A stretch of 64,000 bases of DNA from Elioraea tepida. Lineage in GTDB: Bacteria > Pseudomonadota > Alphaproteobacteria > Acetobacterales > Acetobacteraceae. The notes under the pieces were generated by a model. It made no database searches and had not been told where the DNA came from. It saw nothing but the letters and a program-made list of their open reading frames with translations. Where the stretch lies: positions 2,309,001 to 2,373,000 of the forward strand of contig NZ_CP076448.1 in NCBI RefSeq assembly GCF_019203965.1. The letters are read 5' to 3'. The position numbers and the translations under genes are program-made. Below, piece by piece: positions 8,473 through 17,080 of this stretch. The first letter of the stretch is position 1; each line of letters opens with the position of its first letter.

Positions 8473-9207
8473 ATGGAGACGCCACGGCGCAGTGTGCGTG
8501 GAGCGATTGGCAGGGCCCTGAGAGCGGCCCTCGAGGCCGTGCTCGCGCCGAACGCGGAGGAGCGCCACCGTCGCCACGGCGAGACGCTGCTTCTTCCGGC
8601 CGGTCCGCTCGCCCAATGCCGCTTTGTCGTGTTCGATCTCGAAACGACGGGCCTCTCGCCGAGCTACGGCGACCGCATCGTCTCGATCGGCGCGGTGCGG
8701 GTGGAGGGGGGAGCGATCCTGGACGGCGACCGGTTCGCGACCTTCGCGCAGCCGGGACGGCCGATCCCGCCCGCGAGCACGGCGATTCATGGGCTCACGG
8801 AGGCGATGGTGGCGCACGCTCCGCGCTGGCCCGAGGCGGTGCGGGCCTTCCAGGCCTATGTCGGGGACGCCGTGCTCGTCGCCCACAACGCCGCGTTCGA
8901 CCTCGCCTATCTGCACGCGGCCGAGGCGCAGACTGGGGTGCGCTTCACCAACCCGGTGCTCTGCAGCCTGCTTCTCTCGCAGTGGCTCGACCCGGACGAG
9001 AAAGCGCACGATCTCGACTCTCTCGCGGCACGGCATGGTGTTGTCATCCACGGGCGACACGACGCGCTCGGCGATGCGGAGGCGACGGCGCTCCTGTTCT
9101 GCTCGCTGTTGCGTCGCGCCGAGGCACGGCGCGTCACCTCGCTCGAGGAACTGTTCCGGAAGACGCGTATGCGCGAGCGGATCGCCGAGGCCGCGGCGCG
9201 GTTCTGA
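8473..9207 (+). CDS. DEDDh 3'-5' exonuclease (DnaQ epsilon-like)
   Basis: The 244-residue protein contains a full DnaQ-type exonuclease domain from about residue 50. Exo I is VVFDLETTG (Asp/Glu metal ligands), Exo II is VLVAHNAAFDLAYL, and Exo III is HDALGDAEATALL with the general-base His, so the DEDDh set is complete. The first 45 residues are Arg/Ala-rich and not part of the domain. Freestanding proteins of this type act in repair or RNA/DNA trimming rather than always as the replicase proofreading subunit; which applies here is not visible. No polymerase gene is adjacent. Confidence 0.9.
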   Translation: METPRRSVRGAIGRALRAALEAVLAPNAEERHRRHGETLLLPAGPLAQCRFVVFDLETTGLSPSYGDRIVSIGAVRVEGGAILDGDRFATFAQPGRPIPPASTAIHGLTEAMVAHAPRWPEAVRAFQAYVGDAVLVAHNAAFDLAYLHAAEAQTGVRFTNPVLCSLLLSQWLDPDEKAHDLDSLAARHGVVIHGRHDALGDAEATALLFCSLLRRAEARRVTSLEELFRKTRMRERIAEAAARF

Positions 9208-9230
9208 ACGCCGACATGCCCTCACCTGCG

Positions 9231-9260
9231 AAAAGGGGCGGTGGCTCGCGCCACCGCCCC
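9231..9260 (-). terminator. Rho-independent terminator of tRNA-Pro
   Basis: A perfect 11-bp stem (GGGGCGGTGGC / GCCACCGCCCC) with a 4-base loop is followed on the minus strand by TTTT. It sits 20 bases past the 3' end of the tRNA and points the right way for it. Confidence 0.85.
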
Positions 9261-9281
9261 GTCGACCGCCCAAGGCACGGT

Positions 9282-9358
9282 TGGTCGGAGTGAGAGGATT
9301 CGAACCTCCGGCCCCTGCGTCCCGAACACAGTGCTCTACCAGGCTGAGCTACACTCCG
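9282..9358 (-). tRNA. tRNA-Pro (anticodon CGG)
   Basis: On the minus strand a 77-base cloverleaf begins CGGAGTG and ends CACTCCG-A-CCA, so the CCA end is encoded. The D arm has GCTCAGCCTGGTAGAGC. The anticodon stem-loop is CTGTG-TTCGGGA-CGCAG with anticodon CGG. The T arm is CCGGAGGTTCGAATCCTC-like. It decodes CCG, a heavily used proline codon in this GC-rich genome. A strong terminator follows. No integrase or attachment-site duplication is seen beside it. Confidence 0.97.
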
Positions 9359-9446
9359 GCAGCGAGCCCTGGGACAGGGCCGGTGTATAGGCCCGGGGGA
9401 CGGGCCGGGCAAGACGCGAGCCCCGCATGCAAAAGCGCCATGGCGG

Positions 9447-10031
9447 TCAGGTGAGGCCGGCCGCGGTCCGGCTGCCGGGGGCGAGGGTGGCGAGCAGCGG
9501 CAGGACCGCCTCGGCACCGCGCGCCAGCGCGTAGAGGCTGCGCGTCTCCAGCCCGGCGAAGCCCATGCCGATCGCCGCCTCAAGGGCGGCGACGAGCGGC
9601 GCGGCCGAGCCCGCGACATCGCAGAGCACGATCGGCTTGTCGTGCAGGCCGAGCTGCCGCCAGGTGATGATCTCGATCGTCTCGTCGTAGGTGCCCAGGC
9701 CCCCGGGTAGCGTCACGAAGGCATCCGCCCGCTCGGCCATGATCGCCTTGCGCGCGTGCATCGAACTGGTCTCGATGAGCTCGGTCAGCCCCTCGTGCTC
9801 GACCTCGCGCCGGGCAAGGAAGGTCGGGATCACGCCGGTGACCGTGCCGCCGGCCGCGAGGCAGGCATCGGCGAGCACGCCCATCAGCCCGACCCTGCCG
9901 CCGCCGTAGATCAGCCGGATGCCCGCACCGGCCAGCGCCCGGCCAAGGGTCGCCGCGGCTTCTCGGTGGCGCGGGTCGTTGCCGAGGCGCGAGCCGCAGA
10001 ACACGGCGACGGCGTTGAGGGAGGGGGGCAT
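9447..10031 (-). CDS. LOG-family / TIGR00730 Rossmann-fold nucleotide hydrolase
   Basis: The 194-residue cytoplasmic protein belongs to the lysine-decarboxylase-like LOG family. It shows VAVFCGSRLGNDPRH, RLIYGGGRVGLMG, the SMHARKAIM segment and the diagnostic PGGLGTYDE (P-G-G-x-G-T-x-x-E). Family members hydrolyse cytokinin riboside monophosphates or related nucleoside monophosphates to the free base. The ATG giving MPPSLNAVAVF has GGAG nine bases upstream. In-frame ATGs 30 and 75 bases earlier are possible but add unconserved sequence. Confidence 0.9.
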   Translation of the reverse strand: MPPSLNAVAVFCGSRLGNDPRHREAAATLGRALAGAGIRLIYGGGRVGLMGVLADACLAAGGTVTGVIPTFLARREVEHEGLTELIETSSMHARKAIMAERADAFVTLPGGLGTYDETIEIITWRQLGLHDKPIVLCDVAGSAAPLVAALEAAIGMGFAGLETRSLYALARGAEAVLPLLATLAPGSRTAAGLT

Positions 10032-10219
10032 CGACGGCGGCTCCGAGGGCGCAGGCGGCATCACGGTGTGGCGAGGCAGATGATCAGGCGGCCAGCATGA
10101 TTGCATCGAACCGGCCGATCGGCATCATCGCCGGTGTCGATGCGGCGTGACGCATTTCCTCCTCGCACGCGCCGACCGAGCCGCTACCCTCGTTCCCCAC
10201 TCGAAGGGAGACGAACCGG

Positions 10220-10669
10220 ATGATGCCGACCACGCTTGCCCGCCTCGCCGTCGTTGCCAGCCTCGCCGCCGTCCTCGCCGCTCCGGCAGGCCTCGCGCAA
10301 GGTGACGTGATCGCCACCCGAAAGGACGGGTTCAAGGGAATGGCCGCGAACATGGAGGCGATCCAGAAGATCGTCGAGGGCAGGCAGCCGGCGGCAGGTG
10401 CCATCGCGCCGGCGCGTGCGATCGCGGCGCACGCACCGTCGATCGTCACCCTCTTCCCGCCCGGGAGCGACCGTGGCGACACCCGGGCCCTGCCCTCGAT
10501 CTGGTCCGACCGTGCCGGCTTCGAGCGCGTCGCCGCCGCCTTCGTCACGCAGGCGAACGCGCTTGTCGCTGCGGCCGAGAGCGGCGATTCGGCACAGCTC
10601 GCTCGCGCCCTGCAGGCGACCGGTCAAGCCTGCGGCGCCTGCCACCGCCCCTACCGCATGCCGCGCTGA
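10220..10669 (+). CDS. Cytochrome c'-type haem protein
   Basis: The 149-residue periplasmic protein has a signal peptide (cleaved about residue 26, GLAQG). It follows the cytochrome c' layout of four helices, with the haem site near the C-terminus: CGACH at about 137-141, where the two Cys bind haem and His is the axial ligand. The N-terminal RKDGFKGMAANMEAIQKI matches helix A of the family. These proteins bind NO or act as low-potential electron carriers. The b561 gene runs towards it from the opposite strand, ending 20 bases away. Two adjacent ATG codons serve equally well as the start; GGGAGA precedes them. Confidence 0.92.
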   Translation: MMPTTLARLAVVASLAAVLAAPAGLAQGDVIATRKDGFKGMAANMEAIQKIVEGRQPAAGAIAPARAIAAHAPSIVTLFPPGSDRGDTRALPSIWSDRAGFERVAAAFVTQANALVAAAESGDSAQLARALQATGQACGACHRPYRMPR

Positions 10670-10688
10670 GCGGCGCGCACACCGCGCC

Positions 10689-11360
10689 TCAGCCCAAGGT
10701 CACGATCCCCCGCACCGCTGCCGCCGACAGGGCGAGCAGAAGCAGCCCCCGGAGCACGCCGGCATGCGCCGGCGCGGCCACGTCTTCGGGCAGGATCTTG
10801 CGGCCGGTGACCATCGCCTCGACAAGGCGATGCCGCGGCCAGAGCCGATAGAACAGTGCCGCGAACAAATGCAGCGCGATCATCGCGATCAGGACGTTCT
10901 TGATCGTGTAGTGCCAGGAGGTTATCCGGTCGGACATCGCCTTGCCGACGGTCGCGGCGAGCGGCCCCCGGAACAGGATGTCGTCATTGGCGAACAGCCC
11001 GGTCGTCGCCTGCGCGCCGAGGAGCGCGAGTAGAACCACCACTGCCCAGCCGCCCAAGGGGTTGTGGCTCGTCTCGCGGTCCGGCGAGCGGCGGATCAGG
11101 TGCGAAAGATGCGCAGCCACCGCACTCGGCCCCTTGAGGAACGCGGCGAACTGGGCGTTCTCGCTGCCTAAGAAACCCCACAGTACGCGCCAGATCACGA
11201 GCGTGAGGATGGCGTAGCCGAACAGGGCGTGCTCCTCCATCCAGTGCAGCTGCACTGTCGTGACGCTGCCGATGATCGCCACCACGAGCGCCCAGTGGAA
11301 CACGCGCACCGGCAGGTCCCAGACCGGCACCGGCCGAAGCCTGATCTCGCCATCGCGCAT
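10689..11360 (-). CDS. Cytochrome b561-type membrane protein
   Basis: The 223-residue inner-membrane protein has four main hydrophobic helices and well-spaced histidines (VRVFHWALVV, HALFGYAIL, SWHYTIKNVL, ALHLFAALFYRL) suited to bind two b haems, as in bacterial cytochrome b561/Ni-hydrogenase-type b subunits. It likely passes electrons from the quinone pool to periplasmic cytochrome c. The neighbouring, convergent cytochrome c' gene is a natural partner. The start at MRDGEIRLRPVPVWD places the conserved VPVWD(L)P-x-R-x-F-H motif near the N-terminus. Confidence 0.92.
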   Translation of the reverse strand: MRDGEIRLRPVPVWDLPVRVFHWALVVAIIGSVTTVQLHWMEEHALFGYAILTLVIWRVLWGFLGSENAQFAAFLKGPSAVAAHLSHLIRRSPDRETSHNPLGGWAVVVLLALLGAQATTGLFANDDILFRGPLAATVGKAMSDRITSWHYTIKNVLIAMIALHLFAALFYRLWPRHRLVEAMVTGRKILPEDVAAPAHAGVLRGLLLLALSAAAVRGIVTLG

Positions 11361-11449
11361 GCTTCGCCCCCGACAATGGATGATGGCTGCGAGTATGCCG
11401 GCAGCGCCTGCCGCTTGACAGGCTGGACAGGGCGGGCGAGGTCGCAACC

Positions 11450-12292
11450 GTGCTCCCGTTCGTCTCCGAGGCCTGGATTCCCGGCGCGTGGCAACCGCCG
11501 GTCGCCGCCTTCGCGATCGCGGTCGTCGCGTCGCTCGCTCTCGTGCTCGCGGGGGCGAGGCGGCTTGCGGGACTTGGCGCCGCCGCCTCGCTCGTGGCGG
11601 TGCTGTTCCTCGAGCTTGGCGTGCGCATGGTGACGCCGCGCATGCTCCCGGAACGGATCCCCTGGCTTGTGCTTGGCGCCGGGGCGGCGGGGCTCGTTAG
11701 CGATCTCCTCGCCGCGCGCGGGGCTGTCGCGGCTCTCCTCGGTGTGCTGACAGCGCTCGGCGGCGGCTGGTTCATGCTCGGCGCGCCGCGGGCGATGCCT
11801 GATCTGGCGCGAATCCTCGCCGAGGCCGTGCCGGTGCTCGCTGCCTTCGCGGTGCCGCTCTGGCGGCTCCTCGGTGCGCGCGCCCATGCCAGCGCGGCTG
11901 GTGCTGCTGCTGCCGCCGCCGCCGCCCTTCTCACGCTCGGCCTCTTCGCAGCAGGCAGCGCGGGCGCCTTCCTCGGCTTCGCCGGCGTCGTCGCCGGGGC
12001 GGCGTTGGGGCTGCTGCTGGCTGGCCTCCTGCCCGGCGCGTCGGCCGGGTGTTCGGGCGCTCTCGCCCTTGCCGCCTCTCTCGCCGGGGTCATTGTCTCG
12101 GCCGGGCTCGCGCAACGGCAGCCTGCGGTCTGGGCCGGCTGCGCCGCCGCGCTCCTCGGCCTCGCCGCCGGCCGCGCTGTCGCCGCGTTGCTTGGGGTCG
12201 CGGCGAACGGCGTCGTGGGAGGGCTCGCCGGCGTCGGTCTCGCCGGCCTGCCCGGCATCGCCGCGGCCTTCCTCCTTCGCTCCTTCGCCTGA
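11450..12292 (+). CDS. Unknown polytopic membrane protein
   Basis: The 280-residue product is almost entirely hydrophobic Ala/Leu/Gly/Val sequence, with eight to nine predicted membrane helices and hardly any loops. One short polar region (RMVTPRMLPERIPW) lies around residues 59-72. No transporter or enzyme motif is recognisable. The start is a GTG. It is divergent from the cytochrome b561 gene with about 90 bases between them. Its codon pattern is like its neighbours. It could be a conserved clade-specific inner-membrane protein. Confidence 0.7.
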   Translation: MLPFVSEAWIPGAWQPPVAAFAIAVVASLALVLAGARRLAGLGAAASLVAVLFLELGVRMVTPRMLPERIPWLVLGAGAAGLVSDLLAARGAVAALLGVLTALGGGWFMLGAPRAMPDLARILAEAVPVLAAFAVPLWRLLGARAHASAAGAAAAAAAALLTLGLFAAGSAGAFLGFAGVVAGAALGLLLAGLLPGASAGCSGALALAASLAGVIVSAGLAQRQPAVWAGCAAALLGLAAGRAVAALLGVAANGVVGGLAGVGLAGLPGIAAAFLLRSFA

Positions 12293-12367
12293 GCCCAGGC
12301 GGCAAGCGACTTGCGCTCCTGTTACCGCGGTTTCATCTAAAGCCTCGTCGCTGCGCGGAAGGTCGGC

Positions 12368-13729
12368 ATGCGCCTCGTCCTGGTCGGGCTCCTGGGGCTT
12401 CTCGTGGTGGGCGCCATCCTCTGGGCGGCGCGTGACGCCCCGTCGCCGACCTCGCCCGCCCCGCCGCAGGCTTCGGCTCCAACTCCCGCGCCCCAGGCCA
12501 CCGTCCAGCCCCCAGCTCCGCCGCAGTCGGCAGCCCCGCCCGCGGCCGAGCCGGAGCCCCGGTCACGCCCCGCGCCGCAGGCCGCGACCGCGCCGTCACC
12601 GCCCCCACCACCGGCCGAGCCACCGCGGCGCACCGAGGCCCCCTCAGCGCCTGCCCCGAGCCTCGCCCTCCCCGCAGGGCCTCCCGTTTCGCCGACGCGG
12701 GATCCCCCGGCACCGCCTTCCGAACCGCCGCTGCGCAGGCCGAGCTTCGACGTGGTGCGCATCGGCTCCCGCGGCGATGCTGTGATCGCCGGGCGCGCCG
12801 AGCCGGGAGCAGAGGTCATCGTTCTTGACGGCACGCGCGAGCTCGGCCGGGCCAGGGCGGACCGTCGTGGGGAGTGGGTGCTCGTCTTCGCCGCACCTTT
12901 GGCACCGGGCGGGCGCGAACTCTCTCTGCGGGCCGTCCATCCCGATGGGCGGATCAGCGAGAGCGAGAGCGCCGTCGTCCTTGTCGTTCCGGAGCCCGAG
13001 CGCGACATCGCCGGCCGGCCGGCACAGGGCCAGGCGGCAGCCCCGCTCGCCGTGCTCACGCCGCGCGAGGGGCAGGGTGAGCTCAGGGTGCTGCAGGCGC
13101 CACCAGCGCCGGCCGCGCCGCCGCCGCCGCCCTCTGGGGGGATATCCGCCTCGCCCCCGCAGGCGTCGTCGGCCGAGGCGAACGCTTCCCCGCCTCCCGC
13201 ACCGGGGCCAGCCGCTCCCGCGCCCGCAGCGGCCGCTTCCCTCCCGGCCCTCCCGCAGGGCCGCCCTCCCGGGGGCGTCTCGATCGACATCGTCGACTAC
13301 GCCGACACCGGGGCGGTTCAGTTCGCCGGCCGCGCTGCACCGGGCGAGGCGGTGCGTCTGTATCTCGACAACCGCCACATCGGCGACGCCGCAGCCGATG
13401 CGCAGGGGCGCTGGAGCCTCCGCCCCGACGAGCCGATCGCGCCCGGAACCTTCGATCTCCGCGCCGACCAGGTGGATCGCTCCGGCCGCGTGACGGCGCG
13501 GGTACAGATGCCGTTCCAGCGTGCCGAGGCGACGCCGCAGGCGCTCGAGGGGCGGACCGTGGTCGTCCAGCCCGGCAACAATCTCTGGCAGATCGCGCGC
13601 CAGACCTACGGGCGCGGCATCCACTACACCCACATCCATGCCGCGAACGCCGCCCAAATCCGCGACCCGAACCTGATCTTCCCCGGCCAGGTGTTCACCC
13701 TGCCTGCTGTGGTGCCGCCGACGCCCTGA
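12368..13729 (+). CDS. LysM-domain envelope protein with Pro/Ala-rich linkers
   Basis: The 453-residue protein is anchored by an N-terminal helix (MRLVLVGLLGLLVVGAILW). A Pro/Ala-rich spacer to about 120 leads to an Ig-like/BON-like beta domain (about 125-205, with RGDAVIAGRAEPGAEV). A second Pro-rich linker precedes a second similar beta domain (about 300-385, GAVQFAGRAAPGEAVRLYL). A C-terminal LysM module (about 395-447: VVVQPGNNLWQIARQTYG...IFPGQVFTLP) should bind peptidoglycan. This layout is common in alphaproteobacterial LysM proteins tied to the cell wall. The linkers explain the long out-of-frame reading frames here. Confidence 0.88.
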   Translation: MRLVLVGLLGLLVVGAILWAARDAPSPTSPAPPQASAPTPAPQATVQPPAPPQSAAPPAAEPEPRSRPAPQAATAPSPPPPPAEPPRRTEAPSAPAPSLALPAGPPVSPTRDPPAPPSEPPLRRPSFDVVRIGSRGDAVIAGRAEPGAEVIVLDGTRELGRARADRRGEWVLVFAAPLAPGGRELSLRAVHPDGRISESESAVVLVVPEPERDIAGRPAQGQAAAPLAVLTPREGQGELRVLQAPPAPAAPPPPPSGGISASPPQASSAEANASPPPAPGPAAPAPAAAASLPALPQGRPPGGVSIDIVDYADTGAVQFAGRAAPGEAVRLYLDNRHIGDAAADAQGRWSLRPDEPIAPGTFDLRADQVDRSGRVTARVQMPFQRAEATPQALEGRTVVVQPGNNLWQIARQTYGRGIHYTHIHAANAAQIRDPNLIFPGQVFTLPAVVPPTP

Positions 13730-13745
13730 CCCGCCGCGTCGCGGC

Positions 13746-14198
13746 TCAGGCAGTGCGCGCCCCTTCCTCCTCGAGCAGGTCGAGCACCGGGTCGAGGGCA
13801 AGCACGAACAAGGTCGCCGCTGTCACGAGTCGCGTCGCGGTCGGCGCGCCGCCGAGCTCCGCCTCCGCCTCGAGGTGGATCCCATGGTCGGGCGAGAGGC
13901 TGAGCCTCCAGCCTTCGGCGAGCGCCGAACGCAAGGCCGGAAGGCTCTCGAGCAGGCGTCGTCGCGCCGCGGCATCCTCCGCCGTGAACGGCACCCGCGC
14001 CAGGCCGACGGAGAAACCGATCCGTGCGCCGGGAAGAAGACGTGCCGCGATCCGTCGCCCGCGCCAGCGATAGCCGAACCTCGGCGCGAGCTCCGGCTCT
14101 GCCGGTGAGATCGTGCCGTCGGCCAGCACCGTGAACGGGCCGAGCCGGCCGATCGGCGGCGGCGTCGCGGCGGCGTGTTCTGCTTGGGCGAGCATCAT
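13746..14198 (-). CDS. Hypothetical protein near psd-pssA
   Basis: The 150-residue cytoplasmic-looking protein begins MMLAQAEHAA. It contains PIGRLGPFTVLADGTISP, a basic patch GYRWRGRRIAARLLP and a long acidic C-terminus (LDLLEEEGARTA). No signal peptide, membrane segment or known motif is visible. It lies between the LysM gene (tail to tail) and psd (divergent, 48 bases). Conservation of such a gene next to phospholipid genes in related bacteria is plausible but was not tested. Confidence 0.6.
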   Translation of the reverse strand: MMLAQAEHAAATPPPIGRLGPFTVLADGTISPAEPELAPRFGYRWRGRRIAARLLPGARIGFSVGLARVPFTAEDAAARRRLLESLPALRSALAEGWRLSLSPDHGIHLEAEAELGGAPTATRLVTAATLFVLALDPVLDLLEEEGARTA

Positions 14199-14246
14199 CC
14201 TGTCGTTTTTGCGCCGCTGGGGTGAACGCATCTATAACGTCGCGGC

Positions 14247-14942
14247 ATGTTCGAAACCCTCGCCTCCGTGCTCAGCCCGCCGCATCGCGCGGGCCTTCCC
14301 TTCATCGCCGCTTCGGCCGTGGCGGCGCTCGTGCTCGGCCTCTTTTCCTCGACGCTGATGTGGATCGGCGTCGCCGCCGCGCTCTTCTGCGCCTTCTTCT
14401 TCCGCGACCCCACGCGGGTCACCCCCGCCCGCGAGGGCCTCGTCGTGGCCCCGGCCGATGGGCGCGTGGTCTCCGTGGCGGAAGCGGTCCCGCCCGCCGA
14501 GCTCGAGCTCGGGCCGGAGCCGCGCTGGCGCGTGGCGATCTTCCTCTCCGTGCTCGACGTGCACGTCAACCGCGCGCCGGTCGATGGAACCGTCACGCGG
14601 ATCGCCTATCGCCCGGGGAGGTTCCTCAACGCCGCCGATGCCATGGCGGCGGAGGAGAACGAGCGGAACGGGCTTGCGATCGCGCTCGCGGATGGGCGCA
14701 AGGTCGGTGTGGTGCAGATTGCCGGGCTGATCGCGCGACGGATCGTCTGCGAGGTGCGCGAGGGCGACCGGCTGCTCGCGGGGCAGCGCTTCGGCCTGAT
14801 CCGCTTCGGCAGCCGCACCGATCTCTACCTCCCGCCCGGGGTCGCGCCGCTTGTCGCCGAGGGCCAGCGCATGGTCGGCGGCGAGACGGTGGTCGCCGAC
14901 CTCGCCTCGACCGAGCTGCGCCGGCTCGGCGTGGTGCGGTGA
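14247..14942 (+). CDS. psd: Phosphatidylserine decarboxylase proenzyme
   Basis: The enzyme converts phosphatidylserine to phosphatidylethanolamine at the inner membrane, using a pyruvoyl group made by self-cleavage. The cleavage motif FGSRTD is present, with Gly188-Ser189 as the predicted alpha/beta junction. PADGRVVSV and [16 protein letters not shown] are conserved, including the catalytic His region. At 231 residues it matches the short alphaproteobacterial form, with two N-terminal membrane helices. The stop overlaps the pssA start (GTGA), so the two consecutive pathway enzymes are coupled. Confidence 0.96.
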   Translation: MFETLASVLSPPHRAGLPFIAASAVAALVLGLFSSTLMWIGVAAALFCAFFFRDPTRVTPAREGLVVAPADGRVVSVAEAVPPAELELGPEPRWRVAIFLSVLDVHVNRAPVDGTVTRIAYRPGRFLNAADAMAAEENERNGLAIALADGRKVGVVQIAGLIARRIVCEVREGDRLLAGQRFGLIRFGSRTDLYLPPGVAPLVAEGQRMVGGETVVADLASTELRRLGVVR

Positions 14943-15808
14943 AACCCCGCTCGCCCGCCGTCGAGCGCTGGCGGCAGCGGCTTCGCCGACGCTCGCGGCC
15001 GCGCTTCAAGGGGCTCTCCTTCAATCGGCTGATCCCGAACCTGATGACGCTTGTCGGCCTCTGCGCCGGCTTGACCGCGATCCGCTTCGCCCTGATGGGG
15101 CGGTGGGACGCGGCCGCCGCGGCGATCGTGATCGCAGGCGTGATCGACGGGCTCGACGGGCGGATCGCCCGGCTTCTCAAGGGGACGAGCCGGTTCGGCG
15201 CGGAGTTCGACAGCCTCGCCGATTTCCTCTGCTTCGGCGTCGCGCCCGCGCTCGTGCTCTATCTCTGGACGCTGCAGACCTGGGGCGGCCTCGGCTGGGT
15301 GCCATGCCTGATGTATGCGGTGTGCGCAGCGCTTCGGCTCGCACGGTTCAACGCCGCGATCGACGGCGCGCCCAAGCCCGCTTACGCCTACAACTTCTTC
15401 ACCGGCGTCCCCGCCCCGGCTGCGGCGGGGCTTGCCCTGTTCCCGCTGTTCGTGGCACTTCAGGCCGAGGCGATGCGGCTTGCGACGATTGCCGACATCG
15501 CGCGCTTCCCGGGCCTCGCGGCGGCGGTGCTGTTCGGCGTCGGCTTGCTGATGGTCTCGACGTTGCCGACCTGGAGCTTCAAGAACTTCAAAGTGCCGCA
15601 GCAATACATCCTGCCGCTTCTGCTCGGCGCGGGGTTCTTCGTCGCCATCCTCGTCAGCGAGCCCTGGGCCGCCTTCGCCCTGCTCGGGGTCGTCTATGCC
15701 GCCCTGATCCCGATGGGGGTGAGGAGCTACGAGCGGCTGCGTGCCGAGGCCGAAGCGCTTGGCCTCGCCGCTCCGGAGGAGGCGGCGGAGACGAAGGACG
15801 CCGCCTGA
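14939..15808 (+). CDS. pssA: CDP-diacylglycerol--serine O-phosphatidyltransferase
   Basis: This inner-membrane enzyme makes phosphatidylserine from CDP-diacylglycerol and serine, the step before Psd. The 289-residue protein has about eight helices. The CDP-alcohol phosphotransferase signature is complete: D-G-L-D-G-R-I-A-R, then eight residues later G, then EFDSLAD with the final Asp residues. The GTG start overlapping the psd stop is chosen because the protein then begins with a basic segment before [10 protein letters not shown], as usual for PssA. Confidence 0.95.
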   Translation: MKPRSPAVERWRQRLRRRSRPRFKGLSFNRLIPNLMTLVGLCAGLTAIRFALMGRWDAAAAAIVIAGVIDGLDGRIARLLKGTSRFGAEFDSLADFLCFGVAPALVLYLWTLQTWGGLGWVPCLMYAVCAALRLARFNAAIDGAPKPAYAYNFFTGVPAPAAAGLALFPLFVALQAEAMRLATIADIARFPGLAAAVLFGVGLLMVSTLPTWSFKNFKVPQQYILPLLLGAGFFVAILVSEPWAAFALLGVVYAALIPMGVRSYERLRAEAEALGLAAPEEAAETKDAA

Positions 15809-15814
15809 GCGCGC

Positions 15815-17065
15815 CTATTCCGCCGCCTTCTGCCGCCGCTCCCTGCCTTCGCCCGTGCGCCGTTCCGTTACCAGAACGCCCTCCGCCTTCAGAGCCGCGA
15901 TCTCCGCCTCGGAGAACCCGTGCGCGGCGAGCACCGCATCGCCGTCCTGGCCGAAGCGCGGCGGCGGCCGCCGCGCCCCGCCCGGCGTGCGGCTGAACTT
16001 GATCGGCGTGTTGATCCCCCTGTACCAGCCGAGCTCGGCGACCATCCCCCGCGCCTTGGTGTGCGGCGCCTGAGCGACCTCGTCGATGTAGAGCACCGGG
16101 CCCGCAGGCAGCCCGTTCGCGAGCAGACGCTGCGACAGCGCGTGCCCGTCCTCCTGGCCCACGATCTCCTGCACGATCGCCGAAAGGGCGGCGCGGTTCG
16201 CCATCCGGTCGGCATTGGTTCGGAACCGTGGATCCTCTGCGAGCTCCGGCCGCCCGAGCAGGTCGCACATCTTGCGGAAGGTCGCGTCATTGCCGGTGCC
16301 GATGAAGATCTCGCAGGTGGCGGTGCGAAACTTGTCGTAGGGCGCGAGGTTGGGGTGCGGGTTGCCCGTCGCCACCGGCCGCTTGCCCGAGAGGAAGTAG
16401 TTGGCGGCGTGCGGGTGCAACAGCGCCATGCCGCAATCGTGCAGCGTCATGTCGATGAACTGTCCCTCGCCGGACCGCTGCCGCTCGAACAGCGCCATCA
16501 GGATCGCGATCGCCGAGAAGAGGCCGGTGCCGATATCGACCACCGGTGTCGCGAGCCGCGTCGGGCCGGAGGTCTCGGTGCCGTTGATGCTCATCAGCCC
16601 GACCATCGCCTGCACGATCGCGTCGTAGCCGGGGAAGCCGCCCAAGGGGCCTTCGGCGCCGAAGCCCGAGATTCGGCAGTGGATCAGGCGCGGGAAGCGC
16701 TCGCGCAGCGTCCCGTAGCCCAAGCCCCACTTCTCCATCGTTCCGGGCTTGAAATTCTCGACCAGTACGTCGGCGCCCTCGAGCAGGCGCAACAGCACCG
16801 CACGCGCCTCCTCGCGCGCGAGATCGAGCGCGAGCGATGCCTTGTTGCGGTTCACGCCGATGAAGTAGGAGGCGTCGCGCCCGCCTTCCGGGTGCTCGTG
16901 GAAGGGCGGGCCCCAGTCGCGCACCTCGTCGCCCTGCGGCGGCTCGATCTTGATCACCTCGGCGCCGTGGTCCGACAGCACCATGGTGCAGTAGGGACCG
17001 CCCAGCACGCGCGTCAGATCGATCACCTTGAGGCCCGCGAGCGCGCCCGGCGATACCATCGGCAT
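15815..17065 (-). CDS. CaiB/BaiF (class III) CoA-transferase
   Basis: The 416-residue enzyme belongs to the formyl-CoA-transferase-like class III family, which forms interlocked dimers and moves CoA between carboxylic acids. It starts LKVIDLTRVLGGPYCTMVLSD, continues EVIKIEPPQGDEVRDW, and has the predicted catalytic Asp177 in VVDIGTG. ENFKPGTMEKWGLGY is also typical. The substrates cannot be told from sequence. It precedes no overlapping gene but lies 15 bases from the two-subunit CoA-transferase genes on the same strand, suggesting one catabolic unit for an organic acid. Confidence 0.92.
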   Translation of the reverse strand: MPMVSPGALAGLKVIDLTRVLGGPYCTMVLSDHGAEVIKIEPPQGDEVRDWGPPFHEHPEGGRDASYFIGVNRNKASLALDLAREEARAVLLRLLEGADVLVENFKPGTMEKWGLGYGTLRERFPRLIHCRISGFGAEGPLGGFPGYDAIVQAMVGLMSINGTETSGPTRLATPVVDIGTGLFSAIAILMALFERQRSGEGQFIDMTLHDCGMALLHPHAANYFLSGKRPVATGNPHPNLAPYDKFRTATCEIFIGTGNDATFRKMCDLLGRPELAEDPRFRTNADRMANRAALSAIVQEIVGQEDGHALSQRLLANGLPAGPVLYIDEVAQAPHTKARGMVAELGWYRGINTPIKFSRTPGGARRPPPRFGQDGDAVLAAHGFSEAEIAALKAEGVLVTERRTGEGRERRQKAAE

Positions 17066-17080
17066 GGCTTTCTCCCTCTC

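Noticed and set aside
6032-8485. An 817-residue version of PrpE starting far upstream
   Set aside because: The extra 185 residues are Arg/Ser/Ala-rich and not protein-like; the family start is at MTGSIQKTGYDEAY.
9262-9380. A mobile-element attachment site at tRNA-Pro
   Set aside because: No integrase gene or second copy of the tRNA 3' end is visible nearby; flanking genes look like core genes.
12368-13729. Low-complexity coding repeats as a possible satellite or CRISPR-like array
   Set aside because: The CCGCCG-rich runs are Pro/Ala linkers within the LysM protein, with no regular period.
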